64,000 bases of DNA, from contig JBGSKC010000032.1 of NCBI GenBank assembly GCA_041741415.1, positions 1 to 64,000 of the forward strand, read 5' to 3'. The notes beneath the pieces were generated by a model, which worked only from the letters and a program-made list of their open reading frames with translations, was not told the DNA's origin and searched no databases. This document shows, in pieces, positions 51,294 to 60,581 of this stretch; the stretch's first letter is position 1; every line of letters starts with the position of its first letter. A program made the position numbers and the translations under genes. The DNA is from JANQTF01 sp041741415. Its GTDB lineage: Bacteria > Bacteroidota > Bacteroidia > J057.

Positions 51294-53855
51294 ATGAAAA
51301 AGTTCCTGTCCATTCTGGTTTATTCCTTGCTTCTCAGCCCTTCCATGCTGCTTGCCCAGGTGCAGCTCAAAGGCCAGGTCGTTGACGGCCTCACCCGGGA
51401 ACCTCTTATCGGAGCGACCATTTTGGTCAGAGAAACGGGCAAGGGTGCCTACTCCGATTCAGCGGGCCTGTTTACTTTGAGCGGAAATCAACTTCAGGAT
51501 CTGCCTGTCAAATTACTTGTTTCCTACTACGGCTACGAACGGCTCGAATATCTGGTCTCATCACTAGATGAAATTGTGCTGAACCTGGTACCGGAGAATA
51601 ACTCTCTGGCCGAAGTGGTGGTGACGGCACGGAGGAGGAGCGAAGTTCTGCAGTCTGTCCCCCTTCCGGTTGCTGTGATCGGGGCGTCCAAAATCGATCA
51701 GAATGTTGCCTTCAACGTCAACAGGATCAAAGAATTTGTGCCTTCGGTTCAGCTTTACTCTTCCAATCCGCGCAACACCACTATCAACATTCGTGGGCTG
51801 GGATCCACTTTCGGGCTCACAAACGACGGCATCGACCCTGGTGTCGGGTTCTACGTCGATGGGGTTTACTATGCCCGGCCTGCAGCCACCACCCTCGACT
51901 TCGTCGATGTGCAGCAAATTGAGGTAATCCGGGGGCCGCAGGGCACTTTGTACGGCAAAAACACCACTGCCGGAACGTTCAACATCACCACCCGAAAGCC
52001 TTCCTTTGTTCACACCCAAACCTTTGAGCAGTCGTTTGGCAACTATGGCTTTATCCAAACCAAAGCGGCTGTTTCGGGGCCACTCGTTGGTGAGAAACTG
52101 GCATTCAGGCTTTCCACCACTGCTACTTTCCGCGATGGGGTGCTGTACAATGTCAGGACTCAGAAAGATGAAAACACCCTGAACAACCAGGGCATCCGGG
52201 GGCAGTTGTTGTTTGTTCCCCGCAAAAACATCGATTTCACCCTGGCGGGCGACTACAACCGCCAGCGCCCCGACGGGTATGCTGCTGTGTATGCCGGTTT
52301 TACCAGAACACAACGCGCTGAGTTCAGGCAATTTGAGCAGATTATCTCCGACCTCAATTATCAGGTGCCAAGCACCAATCCTTTCGACCGGCTGATCGAC
52401 ACAGACACCCCCTGGCAGTCGAATCAGGACATGGGAGGCGTTTCGATGCAGGCAAACGTCAACATTGGAAAGGGCGTGCTGACCTCCACCTCAGCCTGGC
52501 GCACCTGGCACTGGGATCCCTCCAACGACCGCGATTTTCTGGGTCTCCAGGCTTTGAAGCGGTCTCAGGCACCATCAGTTCACAACCAATGGTCTCAGGA
52601 AGTTCGCTTCGCAGGGGAGTTTAGCCCCAAAGTTTCAGGCACAATGGGACTCTTCGCCTTCTATCAGGACCTCCAGCCCAAAGGAGCGCACATTGAAGAA
52701 GCGGGTTCCGACCAATGGAGATTCATTCAAAACAACCAGAACCCGCTCTGGCAAACACCCGGGCTGCTTGACGGGTATGGAATTCGCACCATTCCAGCCT
52801 TTCAAAACCTGAGTGCTGCTGCTTTTGGGCAAATCGACTGGAACATCGCCCCATGGCTCACAATCCTGCCAGGGTTCCGGGTCAACTATGACGACAAGGC
52901 GGTTCAGTTTTCCCGCACCACCTTCGGCGGGCTTGCCACAGAAGATCCCGCCCTGCTGGCCCTCAAACAAGCAGCGTACCGCAATCTCGCTTTCGAAGCA
53001 GACATTGAAGACATCAATTACTCTGGCCAGATCACCCTCCAAAGCCAGCTCCACAAGCAAGTCAATACCTTTGCCACCTACTCCATCGGCTTCAAACCTG
53101 TGGGCCTTAACCTTGGCGGTATCCCGACATCCAACGGCGAGCCTGACCTGACCCTGGCAGTGGTGAAACCGGAGCGTGTAAACCACCTTGAATGGGGGCT
53201 AAAAACCTCGCCAATCAGAAATTCCATCCTGAATCTGACTGTTTTCAACACCGAAATCCAGGATTACCAAACCAACGTGCAGGTGGCGGATCTTGCAGTC
53301 AACAGGGGGTACCTGGCCAATGCAGAACGCGTCAGGGTCAGGGGTGCTGAGCTGGAACTCGCTTACCAACCAACCTCTGGCCTGAGCCTGAACGGCTCCC
53401 TTTCCCTCACCGATGGCCGCTATGTCTCTTTCAAAAATGCTCCTGTGCCGCTGGAAGAAACGGGTGGTGTCAGCTTCAAAGATATCTCTGGAGAGGAGCT
53501 TCCAGGCATCTCCCGGTGGGCTGGCAGCGCGGGTGCCGAATGGTCCACCAGCGGAAAGCTGATGGGCTCAGCAGGAGACTACTTCGTGGGAGTAGACGCT
53601 TTCTTCCGGTCCACCTTCTCCTCCAACCCCTCTCCTTCTACTGTGCTGAATGTTCCCGGATATGCGTTGTTCAACAGCAGTATTGGGTTCCGGGCACAAA
53701 AAGGGATTTCCCTGTTTCTTTGGTCGCGGAACCTCACCGACACCAATTACTTCGAGCAATTGCTGCCTGCTGCCGGCAATACAGGCCACTATGCCGGGGT
53801 GCTTGGAGACCCCAGAACCTTCGGATTCACGGTTCGCTTTCACAACTTCCAGTAA
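51294..53855 (+). CDS. TonB-dependent receptor (iron/siderophore-type)
   Basis: An 853-residue outer-membrane receptor. Signal peptide, then a carboxypeptidase-D-like beta-sandwich ('LKGQVVDGLTREPLIGATILVRET', about 24-100), plug ('VVTARRRSEVLQSVPLPVAVIGASKI' and 'EVIRGPQGTLYGKNTTAGTFNI'), and a barrel ending in '...FGFTVRFHNFQ'. It is a single-protein receptor without a SusD partner, more like siderophore, haem or cobalamin importers than SusC. Control by the divergent Rrf2 regulator suggests iron or redox regulation. The ligand is unknown. A terminator follows. Confidence 0.9.
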   Translation: MKKFLSILVYSLLLSPSMLLAQVQLKGQVVDGLTREPLIGATILVRETGKGAYSDSAGLFTLSGNQLQDLPVKLLVSYYGYERLEYLVSSLDEIVLNLVPENNSLAEVVVTARRRSEVLQSVPLPVAVIGASKIDQNVAFNVNRIKEFVPSVQLYSSNPRNTTINIRGLGSTFGLTNDGIDPGVGFYVDGVYYARPAATTLDFVDVQQIEVIRGPQGTLYGKNTTAGTFNITTRKPSFVHTQTFEQSFGNYGFIQTKAAVSGPLVGEKLAFRLSTTATFRDGVLYNVRTQKDENTLNNQGIRGQLLFVPRKNIDFTLAGDYNRQRPDGYAAVYAGFTRTQRAEFRQFEQIISDLNYQVPSTNPFDRLIDTDTPWQSNQDMGGVSMQANVNIGKGVLTSTSAWRTWHWDPSNDRDFLGLQALKRSQAPSVHNQWSQEVRFAGEFSPKVSGTMGLFAFYQDLQPKGAHIEEAGSDQWRFIQNNQNPLWQTPGLLDGYGIRTIPAFQNLSAAAFGQIDWNIAPWLTILPGFRVNYDDKAVQFSRTTFGGLATEDPALLALKQAAYRNLAFEADIEDINYSGQITLQSQLHKQVNTFATYSIGFKPVGLNLGGIPTSNGEPDLTLAVVKPERVNHLEWGLKTSPIRNSILNLTVFNTEIQDYQTNVQVADLAVNRGYLANAERVRVRGAELELAYQPTSGLSLNGSLSLTDGRYVSFKNAPVPLEETGGVSFKDISGEELPGISRWAGSAGAEWSTSGKLMGSAGDYFVGVDAFFRSTFSSNPSPSTVLNVPGYALFNSSIGFRAQKGISLFLWSRNLTDTNYFEQLLPAAGNTGHYAGVLGDPRTFGFTVRFHNFQ

Positions 53856-53923
53856 CCAGCCTCTCAGCCAGCGCATTTCCTGCGAAATTCGCCCCTTTTG
53901 TTGATATGTCTCCCCTCACCCCG

Positions 53924-53957
53924 CCTGCCGGAGCCCTGGTTGCTTCGGCAGGTTTTT
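53924..53957 (+). terminator. Intrinsic terminator of the TonB receptor gene
   Basis: CCTGCCGGAGC (53924-53934) pairs with GCTTCGGCAGG (53942-53952), with one G-T pair, then five T. It lies 68 bases after the receptor stop. Confidence 0.85.
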
Positions 53958-53969
53958 CTGTTCAGGCGC

Positions 53970-55157
53970 CTACTTTACTGCTTTGCCAGCATGGCTTTGC
54001 ACAGTTTCCTGAACCCATTTTCTTGCCCGGAGGTCCGTTTCCATCAGCTGCTCCAGATCCGGGTGATTCACCCAGCCCACGGCCTCCATGGCGGCTTCGT
54101 TCAGGTCGCCGATATCGGTGAAGGAAATGCGCTCCTCGCGGAACAGTTGGTTGGTGATTTCATTGGCGGCGTTCAAAACGCAGGGGGCGCTGCCGCCGAG
54201 CTCCATGGCCCGGTAGGCCAGTGCCAGGTTCTTGAACACACGCTGGTCCACTGGCTCGAAGGTCAGCTGCGGATAGTCGAGGAAGGAAAAACGCGGGAAA
54301 GGATTGCCGATCCGCTCGGGGTAGGCCATGGCGTACTGGATCGGCAGGCGCATGTCGGGCAGACCCAGCTGGGCCTTCATGCTGCCGTCATTCATCTGGA
54401 CGATGGAGTGAATGATGGACTGCGGATGAACGATCACATCAATCTGCTCATTATCAAGGCCAAAGAGCCATTTTGCCTCGATCACCTCCAGCCCTTTGTT
54501 CATCATCGAGGCAGAGTCGATTGTGATTTTGGCGCCCATTTCCCAGTTGGGATGCTTCAGTGCCTGGGCCCGGGTTACCTCGCGAAGCTGCTCCAGCGAA
54601 AAGCCCCGGAACGGCCCGCCGGAGGCAGTGAGGTAGATTTTTTCAATCTGGTTGTGGGCCTCGCCCACGAGGCACTGGAAAAGCGCCGAGTGCTCGCTGT
54701 CAACCGGCAGGATGGCCACCCCGTGCTGGCGGGCCAGGTCCATCACAATTTCGCCTGCCACCACGAGGGTTTCCTTGTTGGCCAGGGCGATGTTTTTCCC
54801 ATGGCGGATGGCTGCCACGGTTGGCTTTAGTCCGGCGAAGCCCACGAGTGCCGTGAGCACCATGTCGATATCGGGGCGAACGACGACTGCTTCAAGGGCT
54901 TCTGCTCCGCATTCCACAGCGATGCCGAGGGGCTGCAGGGCGGCTTTTGCTTCCCGGTAGGCTGCAGGATCATCCACGACAACCACGCGCGGCCGAAAGC
55001 GGGTGGCCTGTTCGATAAGCAGGGTGGCGTTGCGGCCTGCGGTGAGCGCCACAACCTCAAAGCGGTCGGGGTGGCAGGCAACCACATCGAGGGCTTGAGT
55101 GCCAATGGAGCCGGTGGCACCCAGAATGGCCAGGCGGGTAGGAAATGGAGAATTCAT
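53970..55157 (-). CDS. dxr: 1-deoxy-D-xylulose 5-phosphate reductoisomerase
   Basis: Second step of the MEP isoprenoid pathway: NADPH-dependent conversion of DXP to MEP. 'LAILGATGSIGTQALDVV' (about 9-26) is the NADPH site; 'VDSEHSALFQCL' and 'TASGGPFRGFSLEQLREVT' bind metal and substrate; 'MNKGLEVIEAKWLF' is a further signature. Length 395 residues is normal. The longer frame from 55196 adds residues not seen in the family, so the Met at 55157 is used. It is convergent with the TonB receptor. Confidence 0.95.
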   Translation of the reverse strand: MNSPFPTRLAILGATGSIGTQALDVVACHPDRFEVVALTAGRNATLLIEQATRFRPRVVVVDDPAAYREAKAALQPLGIAVECGAEALEAVVVRPDIDMVLTALVGFAGLKPTVAAIRHGKNIALANKETLVVAGEIVMDLARQHGVAILPVDSEHSALFQCLVGEAHNQIEKIYLTASGGPFRGFSLEQLREVTRAQALKHPNWEMGAKITIDSASMMNKGLEVIEAKWLFGLDNEQIDVIVHPQSIIHSIVQMNDGSMKAQLGLPDMRLPIQYAMAYPERIGNPFPRFSFLDYPQLTFEPVDQRVFKNLALAYRAMELGGSAPCVLNAANEITNQLFREERISFTDIGDLNEAAMEAVGWVNHPDLEQLMETDLRARKWVQETVQSHAGKAVK

Positions 55158-55273
55158 CATGATGGGTAACAAATCGGAAGCTGAAACCGCTGGCAAAATG
55201 GTTTGTTGGAACGGATGAAGGGCTTACCGGAGAAATTTATTTGCCGGGACGCCAGTTTGTCAAATTACTCAAC

Positions 55274-55870
55274 CTACAGCCAAAACACAGGCCTTTCCCG
55301 GAAGAGGTCGGCCCATTCAGGTGGCATCCCGAAATGCTGGCCGTAGAAGTCGTCGAGGAAGCCCAGGGTTTCCTGCGAGAGGAGGCTGCCGAGCTCAGCC
55401 ACGGTGTTGCCCGCCAGGGCATAGGGCCAGATACCCAGGATCATCTGATCGCCGTAGCAGCAGGCAGCAATTTGATACTCAGGTTCTTCCCTCAAATTTG
55501 CCCCCGAAACCAGGCAACGCGTCAGCGCTTCCTGTTCAAACAGCGCAGGGTTGCTGGCAGCCAGCTCCATGCGGCGGGAGAAGTTGACCCGTTGCGCCAA
55601 ATACTGGCTGATGGCTTCCATGGATTCAGAGGAAATCTGGCCCTTCATTTCTTCGGAGCAGTCCATGCACACGGCAAAGGCGAAGACCGTTTCCCGAATC
55701 CCCGAGACAGGATTGGTGCGAATGACCTTTTCGACCATGTAGGGGGCGGGAGGATACTGAAGATCGAGCTCGCAGACGCGGCAACTGGCAAAGGCCAGGC
55801 CCGTTTCCTCGTCTTTCAGGAAATCAGGAAGTGCTGTGGGCAAACCCTCCAGGTGCCAGTTCGAATCCAT
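55274..55870 (-). CDS. Hypothetical protein with two CxxC pairs
   Basis: A 198-residue cytoplasmic-looking protein. C30-R-V-C33 and C68-M-D-C71 form two CxxC pairs that could bind one zinc; further Cys occur at 'ACCYGDQMILG'. The rest is mixed helix with no recognised family. It is about 115 bases upstream of dxr on the same strand and may be co-transcribed with it, but no functional link is known. Confidence 0.6.
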   Translation of the reverse strand: MDSNWHLEGLPTALPDFLKDEETGLAFASCRVCELDLQYPPAPYMVEKVIRTNPVSGIRETVFAFAVCMDCSEEMKGQISSESMEAISQYLAQRVNFSRRMELAASNPALFEQEALTRCLVSGANLREEPEYQIAACCYGDQMILGIWPYALAGNTVAELGSLLSQETLGFLDDFYGQHFGMPPEWADLFRERPVFWL

Positions 55871-56057
55871 GCAGCCGTTTTTTTATTCAAGATGCAGCAT
55901 TCGGCACAAACAGACAAACCGACACTGGCCGCAACAGGTAGCGAAAAGCAGGAATTTGCCCGGCCATAAATGAATTTTTTCAAGATCAATCGCTCTCATT
56001 TACCTACCTGCCTTGCTTTTGCTTAACTTACCTTCCACCAAATCAAATTCCCGAGTC

Positions 56058-56558
56058 ATGAAAAATCTTTCCTTCTTCCTTCTCCTGATTCTTTCCCAGT
56101 CTCTGGCCGCCCAAAGCATCGAACGTGCAGTGATCGGCGCATATGGCACCAGCGGAACAGCAGGCACTGTTCAAATCGACATGACTGTGGGCGAGATCGC
56201 CACCACTACAGCCAGCGCAGGTACTTTGATCGTGACCCAGGGCTTTCATCAGCCTGCCAGTGGCTCGGTTGGCATTGCAGAAGAACTGGGCGTTCAGGTT
56301 GAATATCGCCTCTTTCCCAACCCTGCAACCGACCTCATCACCCTGGAAATGACGGGCGCTCAGCCCATTGCCATTCGGGTAGAGATTGTAGATGCCCGCG
56401 GGCGGCTCACAGGATTGGAGCAGCGGCAGCTTCAGGTGGGAAGCGCCATGGTGGAAAGCAGCTGGGATACCAGCTCCCTTGCCGAAGGCATGTACCTGCT
56501 GGTGATTCGCAACCAGGCAAATGAAATTGCAGGAAGCATCCGCTTTCAAAAACAGTAA
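56058..56558 (+). CDS. Small secreted protein with T9SS type-A sorting domain
   Basis: A 166-residue protein: signal peptide to 'SLAAQS', a short central part ('VIGAYGTSGTAGTVQIDMTVGEIATTTASAGTLIVTQGFHQP') seen in many small T9SS cargo proteins, then a type-A sorting domain ('YRLFPNPATDLITLEM', 'VDARGRLTG', 'LAEGMYLLVI', ending in Lys-Gln). The Met at 56058 begins the signal peptide. It is secreted by the system to which PorQ belongs. Function beyond sorting is unknown. Confidence 0.82.
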   Translation: MKNLSFFLLLILSQSLAAQSIERAVIGAYGTSGTAGTVQIDMTVGEIATTTASAGTLIVTQGFHQPASGSVGIAEELGVQVEYRLFPNPATDLITLEMTGAQPIAIRVEIVDARGRLTGLEQRQLQVGSAMVESSWDTSSLAEGMYLLVIRNQANEIAGSIRFQKQ

Positions 56559-56566
56559 AGACAGAA

Positions 56567-56656
56567 TTTACCACGGATACCCGCAGATGTTCACAGATCA
56601 GGAACCTGATTCTCCTCTGTGAATATCTGTGGTGAATCTCCCTGATCTGTGGTAAA
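56567..56656. repeat. 90-base composite imperfect hairpin between convergent genes
   Basis: Three nested arms: TTTACCACGGAT with ATCTGTGGTAAA (one mismatch), CAGATGTTCACAG with CTGTGAATATCTG (one G-T-type mismatch), and a perfect ATCAGG-AA-CCTGAT core. It lies between the T9SS cargo gene and the convergent histidine kinase gene. It could stop transcripts from both sides or be a dispersed intergenic repeat of a kind common in Bacteroidota. Confidence 0.7.
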
Positions 56657-56688
56657 AACTCCCCTTCTGAAAATTCACGCCAACGTGG

Positions 56689-58059
56689 CTATGAGCGTTG
56701 CTCAAGCAGCTGACCTTTTGCGTCTTTCACTGGCTGGGGCCCAGCAACCACAGCTGCTTCAGTTTGCGGCAGGGAGATGATCACCTCAGTTCCATGGCCT
56801 TCGAGCGATTGCAGCTGAATGCGGCCACCAGCTTGCGAAACAATGGTATGGCAAATAGACAGGCCCATGCCGCTGCCTTCAAAATCTTCGTTGGAATGCA
56901 AGCGGGAAAAGAGCTCGAATACCTTGATCTGGTATTCCGGAGAAATACCAATGCCATTATCCCGGATCCGCAGGGTGACCATCTCCCCTTTCTGGCTGCC
57001 TGAAACCTTGACCACTGGCCTTTCAGACCGATTGTATTTGAGGCCGTTTTCCACCAGATTTTGGAGGAGGAGCTCAGCGTGGCCTTCCCACATTCTCACC
57101 GACGGGAGGCTGTCCCAATCGATGATGGCATTTTTTTCTTCTGTCCAGGCACCGAGGTTGAGCCTTACCTGCTCCATGACGGCATCGAGCGAAACGGTAA
57201 CTTTGGTGCTTTGATCGCCCGTTTTGTCGAGCGTCGAAAAATCCAGCAAGTTCTGAACGAGCCTGGCCAGATGAGAACTTTGGCGGATGGCGAGGGCAAG
57301 AAGATTTGCTTTGGCTGCTGACACTTTGCCAGCTTCGCCTCGCGAGTAGGCCTCCAGGAGGTTGGAGATATTTTTTAGCGGTGATTTGATGTGATGGGAA
57401 ATGGTGTGGGAATAGGTTTGAAGCAGTGCGTTGGAGCGGGCTAAGGCAGCATTTTTTTTCTCCAGCTCCATCATCACGGCCTCCACGCGCTGGTCGTGCT
57501 GCTCCTGAAGCGAGCCAAAGAACCACACCAACAAGCCTACGGCAAAGAAATTAGGCAGGAAGGTGATGGGATAAAGCAGCTGCGGGTACACCAGCGGAAC
57601 GAACGGACCATGCATTTGGAGGAAAGTCTCCACAGCAAAAAAGGAGCAAAACAGGAGCATGACCAGGACAAGTCTGGCCCGTTTGGAGTCGAACATGATT
57701 ACCCCGCCCACTCCCAGCACCATGAAGGTCATGTATCCGCCGATTTCCCGGCCAAACACACAAATCATGGCATTCATCACAAGCACACTCAATAAAATAA
57801 TGCTCCATCTTGCCTGGAGATGCTCCCGCCGATAGGTAAGCCACTGACCTAGCAGGATGCAGCAAAGCAGCAAAACATTGAGTGCCGTGCTAAGCCACAG
57901 CGACAGGGCCAGGTTGATAATCACAACGACTACCATTACCGGCATAAAAATCAGGAAAAAGCGATTCAACAGAATAATCCGATTCCGCTCTTTCCACGAA
58001 TCATGGGCAGAAATGCCTGTCCTTTCCCAGGACTGGATAAACGCACTGAACTGTGCCAT
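56689..58059 (-). CDS. Membrane sensor histidine kinase
   Basis: A 456-residue kinase. The N-terminal half has about six membrane helices (for example 30-50, 56-72, 85-101, 109-123, 130-146 and 165-182) with no large periplasmic domain, then a coiled coil (about 186-214). HisKA carries H222 in 'TISHHIKSPLKN'; the HATPase has 'NLVENGLKYNRS', 'DNGIGIS' and 'GSGMGLSICHTIV'. No response regulator is adjacent, so it is an orphan kinase in this window. The membrane input domain suggests it senses a membrane or lipid signal. Confidence 0.85.
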   Translation of the reverse strand: MAQFSAFIQSWERTGISAHDSWKERNRIILLNRFFLIFMPVMVVVVIINLALSLWLSTALNVLLLCCILLGQWLTYRREHLQARWSIILLSVLVMNAMICVFGREIGGYMTFMVLGVGGVIMFDSKRARLVLVMLLFCSFFAVETFLQMHGPFVPLVYPQLLYPITFLPNFFAVGLLVWFFGSLQEQHDQRVEAVMMELEKKNAALARSNALLQTYSHTISHHIKSPLKNISNLLEAYSRGEAGKVSAAKANLLALAIRQSSHLARLVQNLLDFSTLDKTGDQSTKVTVSLDAVMEQVRLNLGAWTEEKNAIIDWDSLPSVRMWEGHAELLLQNLVENGLKYNRSERPVVKVSGSQKGEMVTLRIRDNGIGISPEYQIKVFELFSRLHSNEDFEGSGMGLSICHTIVSQAGGRIQLQSLEGHGTEVIISLPQTEAAVVAGPQPVKDAKGQLLEQRS

Positions 58060-58248
58060 ACAGGGGGGCGCTGATGGTTGACATCCAAGAACTTAATTGG
58101 CCAGGGAAATGGCAGCGAAAATTGAATACGTGATCAAAAAGCTACTGCAAAAACCCTGCAAATCAAAACAAGATTCATGCACATTCTGCCAGATGGCCCG
58201 ATCATTTGCGCAGGGCCGGCTTCGTCACACTTGCTTATCATCCAATCC

Positions 58249-59040
58249 TTATTCATTAGCAAGGCCCATCAGGCCCAGAAGCAGGGGCTCCTCTTGCAGC
58301 ACGAGGGCGGTAACCACTGCCTGTCCTTCGCCATACACAATCCTGTCGGCCAGATCGCGCATATACCCTGAAAAGTACAGCGGAACGACCAGGCTGTCAT
58401 TTTGGAGGCTCACTTCGATGAAATAATTGGGGTGAAATTGTGCCTGCTCCGGAACTCCCTCCTGGTAGGAACGCGGGTATCCCTTCACCGGCACCCTCAC
58501 GATGTTCCCGGTCAGCAAAGAATCTGGTGAGGCGAGTTCCCAGCGAATGGCTGCACCCTCTGTGGCCAGCTCACGTAGGCCCAGAAGCAGCGCCGGAAGG
58601 TATTGTTGCTGCGCCAGAAAGGGCCTCATTTGCTCAATTACCAAGCCTGCAATGGTGTCGGAAACAGCCCATTCGAGGCCGTGCCCCACCTCCACTTTTA
58701 CTTCCCGCACCTGCTCAGAAAGGTAGATGATGGCCCCGTTGTTCATGCCAGGCTTTCCAGGCTGGATTTTCCGGATCATGTCGAGAGCAAAAGCTGCGAT
58801 GCCGCCTTCGCCAGGATCACCCACAGTTACCACAACCAGGTCCAGCCCTAAGCTGGCCTCAAGGGCCCGGATGCTGTCGCCAAGGATCGCCTCCTCCTCC
58901 AGGCTAAACAGGTTGCCCAGGTCCTGAACATCCGCCCGGGCAAGACCGGGGTCTGTGGATGCAGGTGCCTCGCTTTCACACCCAGCCAGCAGAAAAGAAA
59001 ACAAAAAAGCCAGAAAAATGGACAGATTGGTCGGTTTCAT
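58249..59040 (-). CDS. TPM-domain lipoprotein (YgcG family)
   Basis: A 263-residue SPII lipoprotein (lipobox LLAG-C21). Residues about 38-175 form the TPM (TPM_phosphatase/Rossmann-like) domain: 'DLGNLFSLEEEAILGDSIRALEASLGLDLVVVTVGD', 'NNGAIIYLSEQVREVKVEVGHGLE' and 'GLVIEQMRPFLAQQQYLPAL'. The family includes plant thylakoid acid phosphatase and many bacterial envelope proteins of unclear role. The C-terminal ~80 residues are beta-rich and unassigned. The gene is isolated. Confidence 0.78.
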   Translation of the reverse strand: MKPTNLSIFLAFLFSFLLAGCESEAPASTDPGLARADVQDLGNLFSLEEEAILGDSIRALEASLGLDLVVVTVGDPGEGGIAAFALDMIRKIQPGKPGMNNGAIIYLSEQVREVKVEVGHGLEWAVSDTIAGLVIEQMRPFLAQQQYLPALLLGLRELATEGAAIRWELASPDSLLTGNIVRVPVKGYPRSYQEGVPEQAQFHPNYFIEVSLQNDSLVVPLYFSGYMRDLADRIVYGEGQAVVTALVLQEEPLLLGLMGLANE

Positions 59041-59260
59041 CAGTCAGTTCCTTGTGTCTCAAACTTACTTCCAAAAACTAATATTCGGGAGAACTATCAG
59101 ATCTGTCCTCCCCTCATCCCTGAAAAACGCGATTGTCGCTCTCCTCCGTGTTGCAGGGCTGATTGGAACAGGGAATGTAAGCTCCGCCTCAACTATGCTG
59201 GCTGACGAATGCTGAACCTCTGACCTGTTTTTTCCTTACCTTTCCCCTAAAAATTCGCTC

Positions 59261-60508
59261 ATGGCTTCCTTCCAGCACCAGGCCCTCGACCGCTTTCTCC
59301 AATACGTCACCATCGACACCCAATCCGATCCCCACTCCCCCACCCAGCCCTCCACCGACAAGCAGAAAAACCTTAGCCGCCTGCTGGTGAAGGAATTACA
59401 TGAACTGGGAATCTCCTATGCCGAACTGGATGAGCACGGCTACGTCTACGCCACCATCCCCGCCACTGTGGCTCACCCCGTACCGGTCATTTGCTTCTGT
59501 TCCCACGTTGATACCTCGCCCGATGCCAGCGGGGCCGGGGTCAACCCCCTCGTTCATGCCAATTACCAGGGCCAGAACCTCGTGCTGCCCGATGATCCGC
59601 GCATTGTCATCCGCCTCGCCGAACACCCCGATCTTGCCGGGCAACTGGGCCACGACATCGTGACGGCCTCCGGCACCACCCTCCTCGGTGCCGACAACAA
59701 AGCCGGGGTTGCCGCCATCATGGACGCCGCCGCCCATTTCATGGCCCACCCCGAACTGCCCCACGGCACCATCAAAATCCTCTTTACCCCCGACGAAGAA
59801 ATCGGCAGAGGCGTGAACAAAGTCGACCTCCGTCGGCTCGGCGCGGATTTCGCCTATACCATCGACGGCGAAAAAGTCGGAACCCTGGAAGATGAAACCT
59901 TCTCGGCTGACGGAGCCGTGCTCACCTTCCATGGCGTGAGCGCCCACCCCGGCTTCGCCAAAGGCAAGCTCCAAAATTCCCTCAAAATGGCCGGGGCCCT
60001 GCTCCACAAACTCCCTTTCCACCTGTCGCCGGAAGGAACCGAAGGCAGAGAAGGCTTCCTCCATCCGGTCGAAGTGAAAGGCCAGGCAGAAGAAGCCAGC
60101 ATCACCTTCATCCTGCGCGATTTTGACGCCCGCCAGCTTCCCGGCTATGGCGACCTCATCCGTTCTCTCGCAGCTGAGGTATGTGCCGATTTCCCCGGTA
60201 CTTCTTTTTCCTATATTCAAAAAGAACAGTACCGGAACATGAAACAGGTCTTAGACCAGTATCCGAAAGTGGTTGCGCTGGCTGAGGAGGCCATGAAGCG
60301 CGTGGGACTGACGCCGGAAAAAAGATCCATTCGCGGCGGGACCGACGGCAGCCGCCTCTCTTTCATGGGCTTGCCCACAGCCAATCTTTTTGCCGGCGAG
60401 CACGCCTTCCACTCCAAATATGAATGGGTATCGCGGCAGGACATGGAAAAAGCCGCTGAAACCATGGTGGAACTGGCCCTCCTCTGGGCTGAAGACGCCA
60501 AAGCCTGA
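59261..60508 (+). CDS. pepT: Peptidase T (tripeptidase)
   Basis: A cytoplasmic M20-family zinc aminopeptidase that removes the N-terminal residue from tripeptides. Metal ligands and catalytic residues are visible: H82 and D84 in 'CSHVDTSPDAS', D145 in 'LLGADNKAGV', E179-E180 in 'FTPDEEIGRG', and later 'GTDGSRLSFMGLPTANLFAGEHAFHSKYEW'. Length 415 residues is normal. It is convergent with the E2 gene and ends before a hairpin. Confidence 0.95.
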   Translation: MASFQHQALDRFLQYVTIDTQSDPHSPTQPSTDKQKNLSRLLVKELHELGISYAELDEHGYVYATIPATVAHPVPVICFCSHVDTSPDASGAGVNPLVHANYQGQNLVLPDDPRIVIRLAEHPDLAGQLGHDIVTASGTTLLGADNKAGVAAIMDAAAHFMAHPELPHGTIKILFTPDEEIGRGVNKVDLRRLGADFAYTIDGEKVGTLEDETFSADGAVLTFHGVSAHPGFAKGKLQNSLKMAGALLHKLPFHLSPEGTEGREGFLHPVEVKGQAEEASITFILRDFDARQLPGYGDLIRSLAAEVCADFPGTSFSYIQKEQYRNMKQVLDQYPKVVALAEEAMKRVGLTPEKRSIRGGTDGSRLSFMGLPTANLFAGEHAFHSKYEWVSRQDMEKAAETMVELALLWAEDAKA

Positions 60509-60523
60509 CCCCCGGATGCACAA

Positions 60524-60555
60524 AGCCCGGCGCAGGAATGATCCAACGCCGGGCT
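60524..60555. terminator. Hairpin between pepT and the E2 gene
   Basis: AGCCCGGCG (60524-60532) pairs with CGCCGGGCT (60547-60555). It lies between convergent genes; only a short T-run follows on the minus strand. Confidence 0.6.
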
Positions 60556-60581
60556 GAGGTAAATAGATCGCAGCGACTGTT

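Noticed and set aside
53898..54830. 310-codon plus-strand frame opposite dxr
   Set aside because: dxr is unambiguous; the frame lacks domains and starts inside the terminator region.
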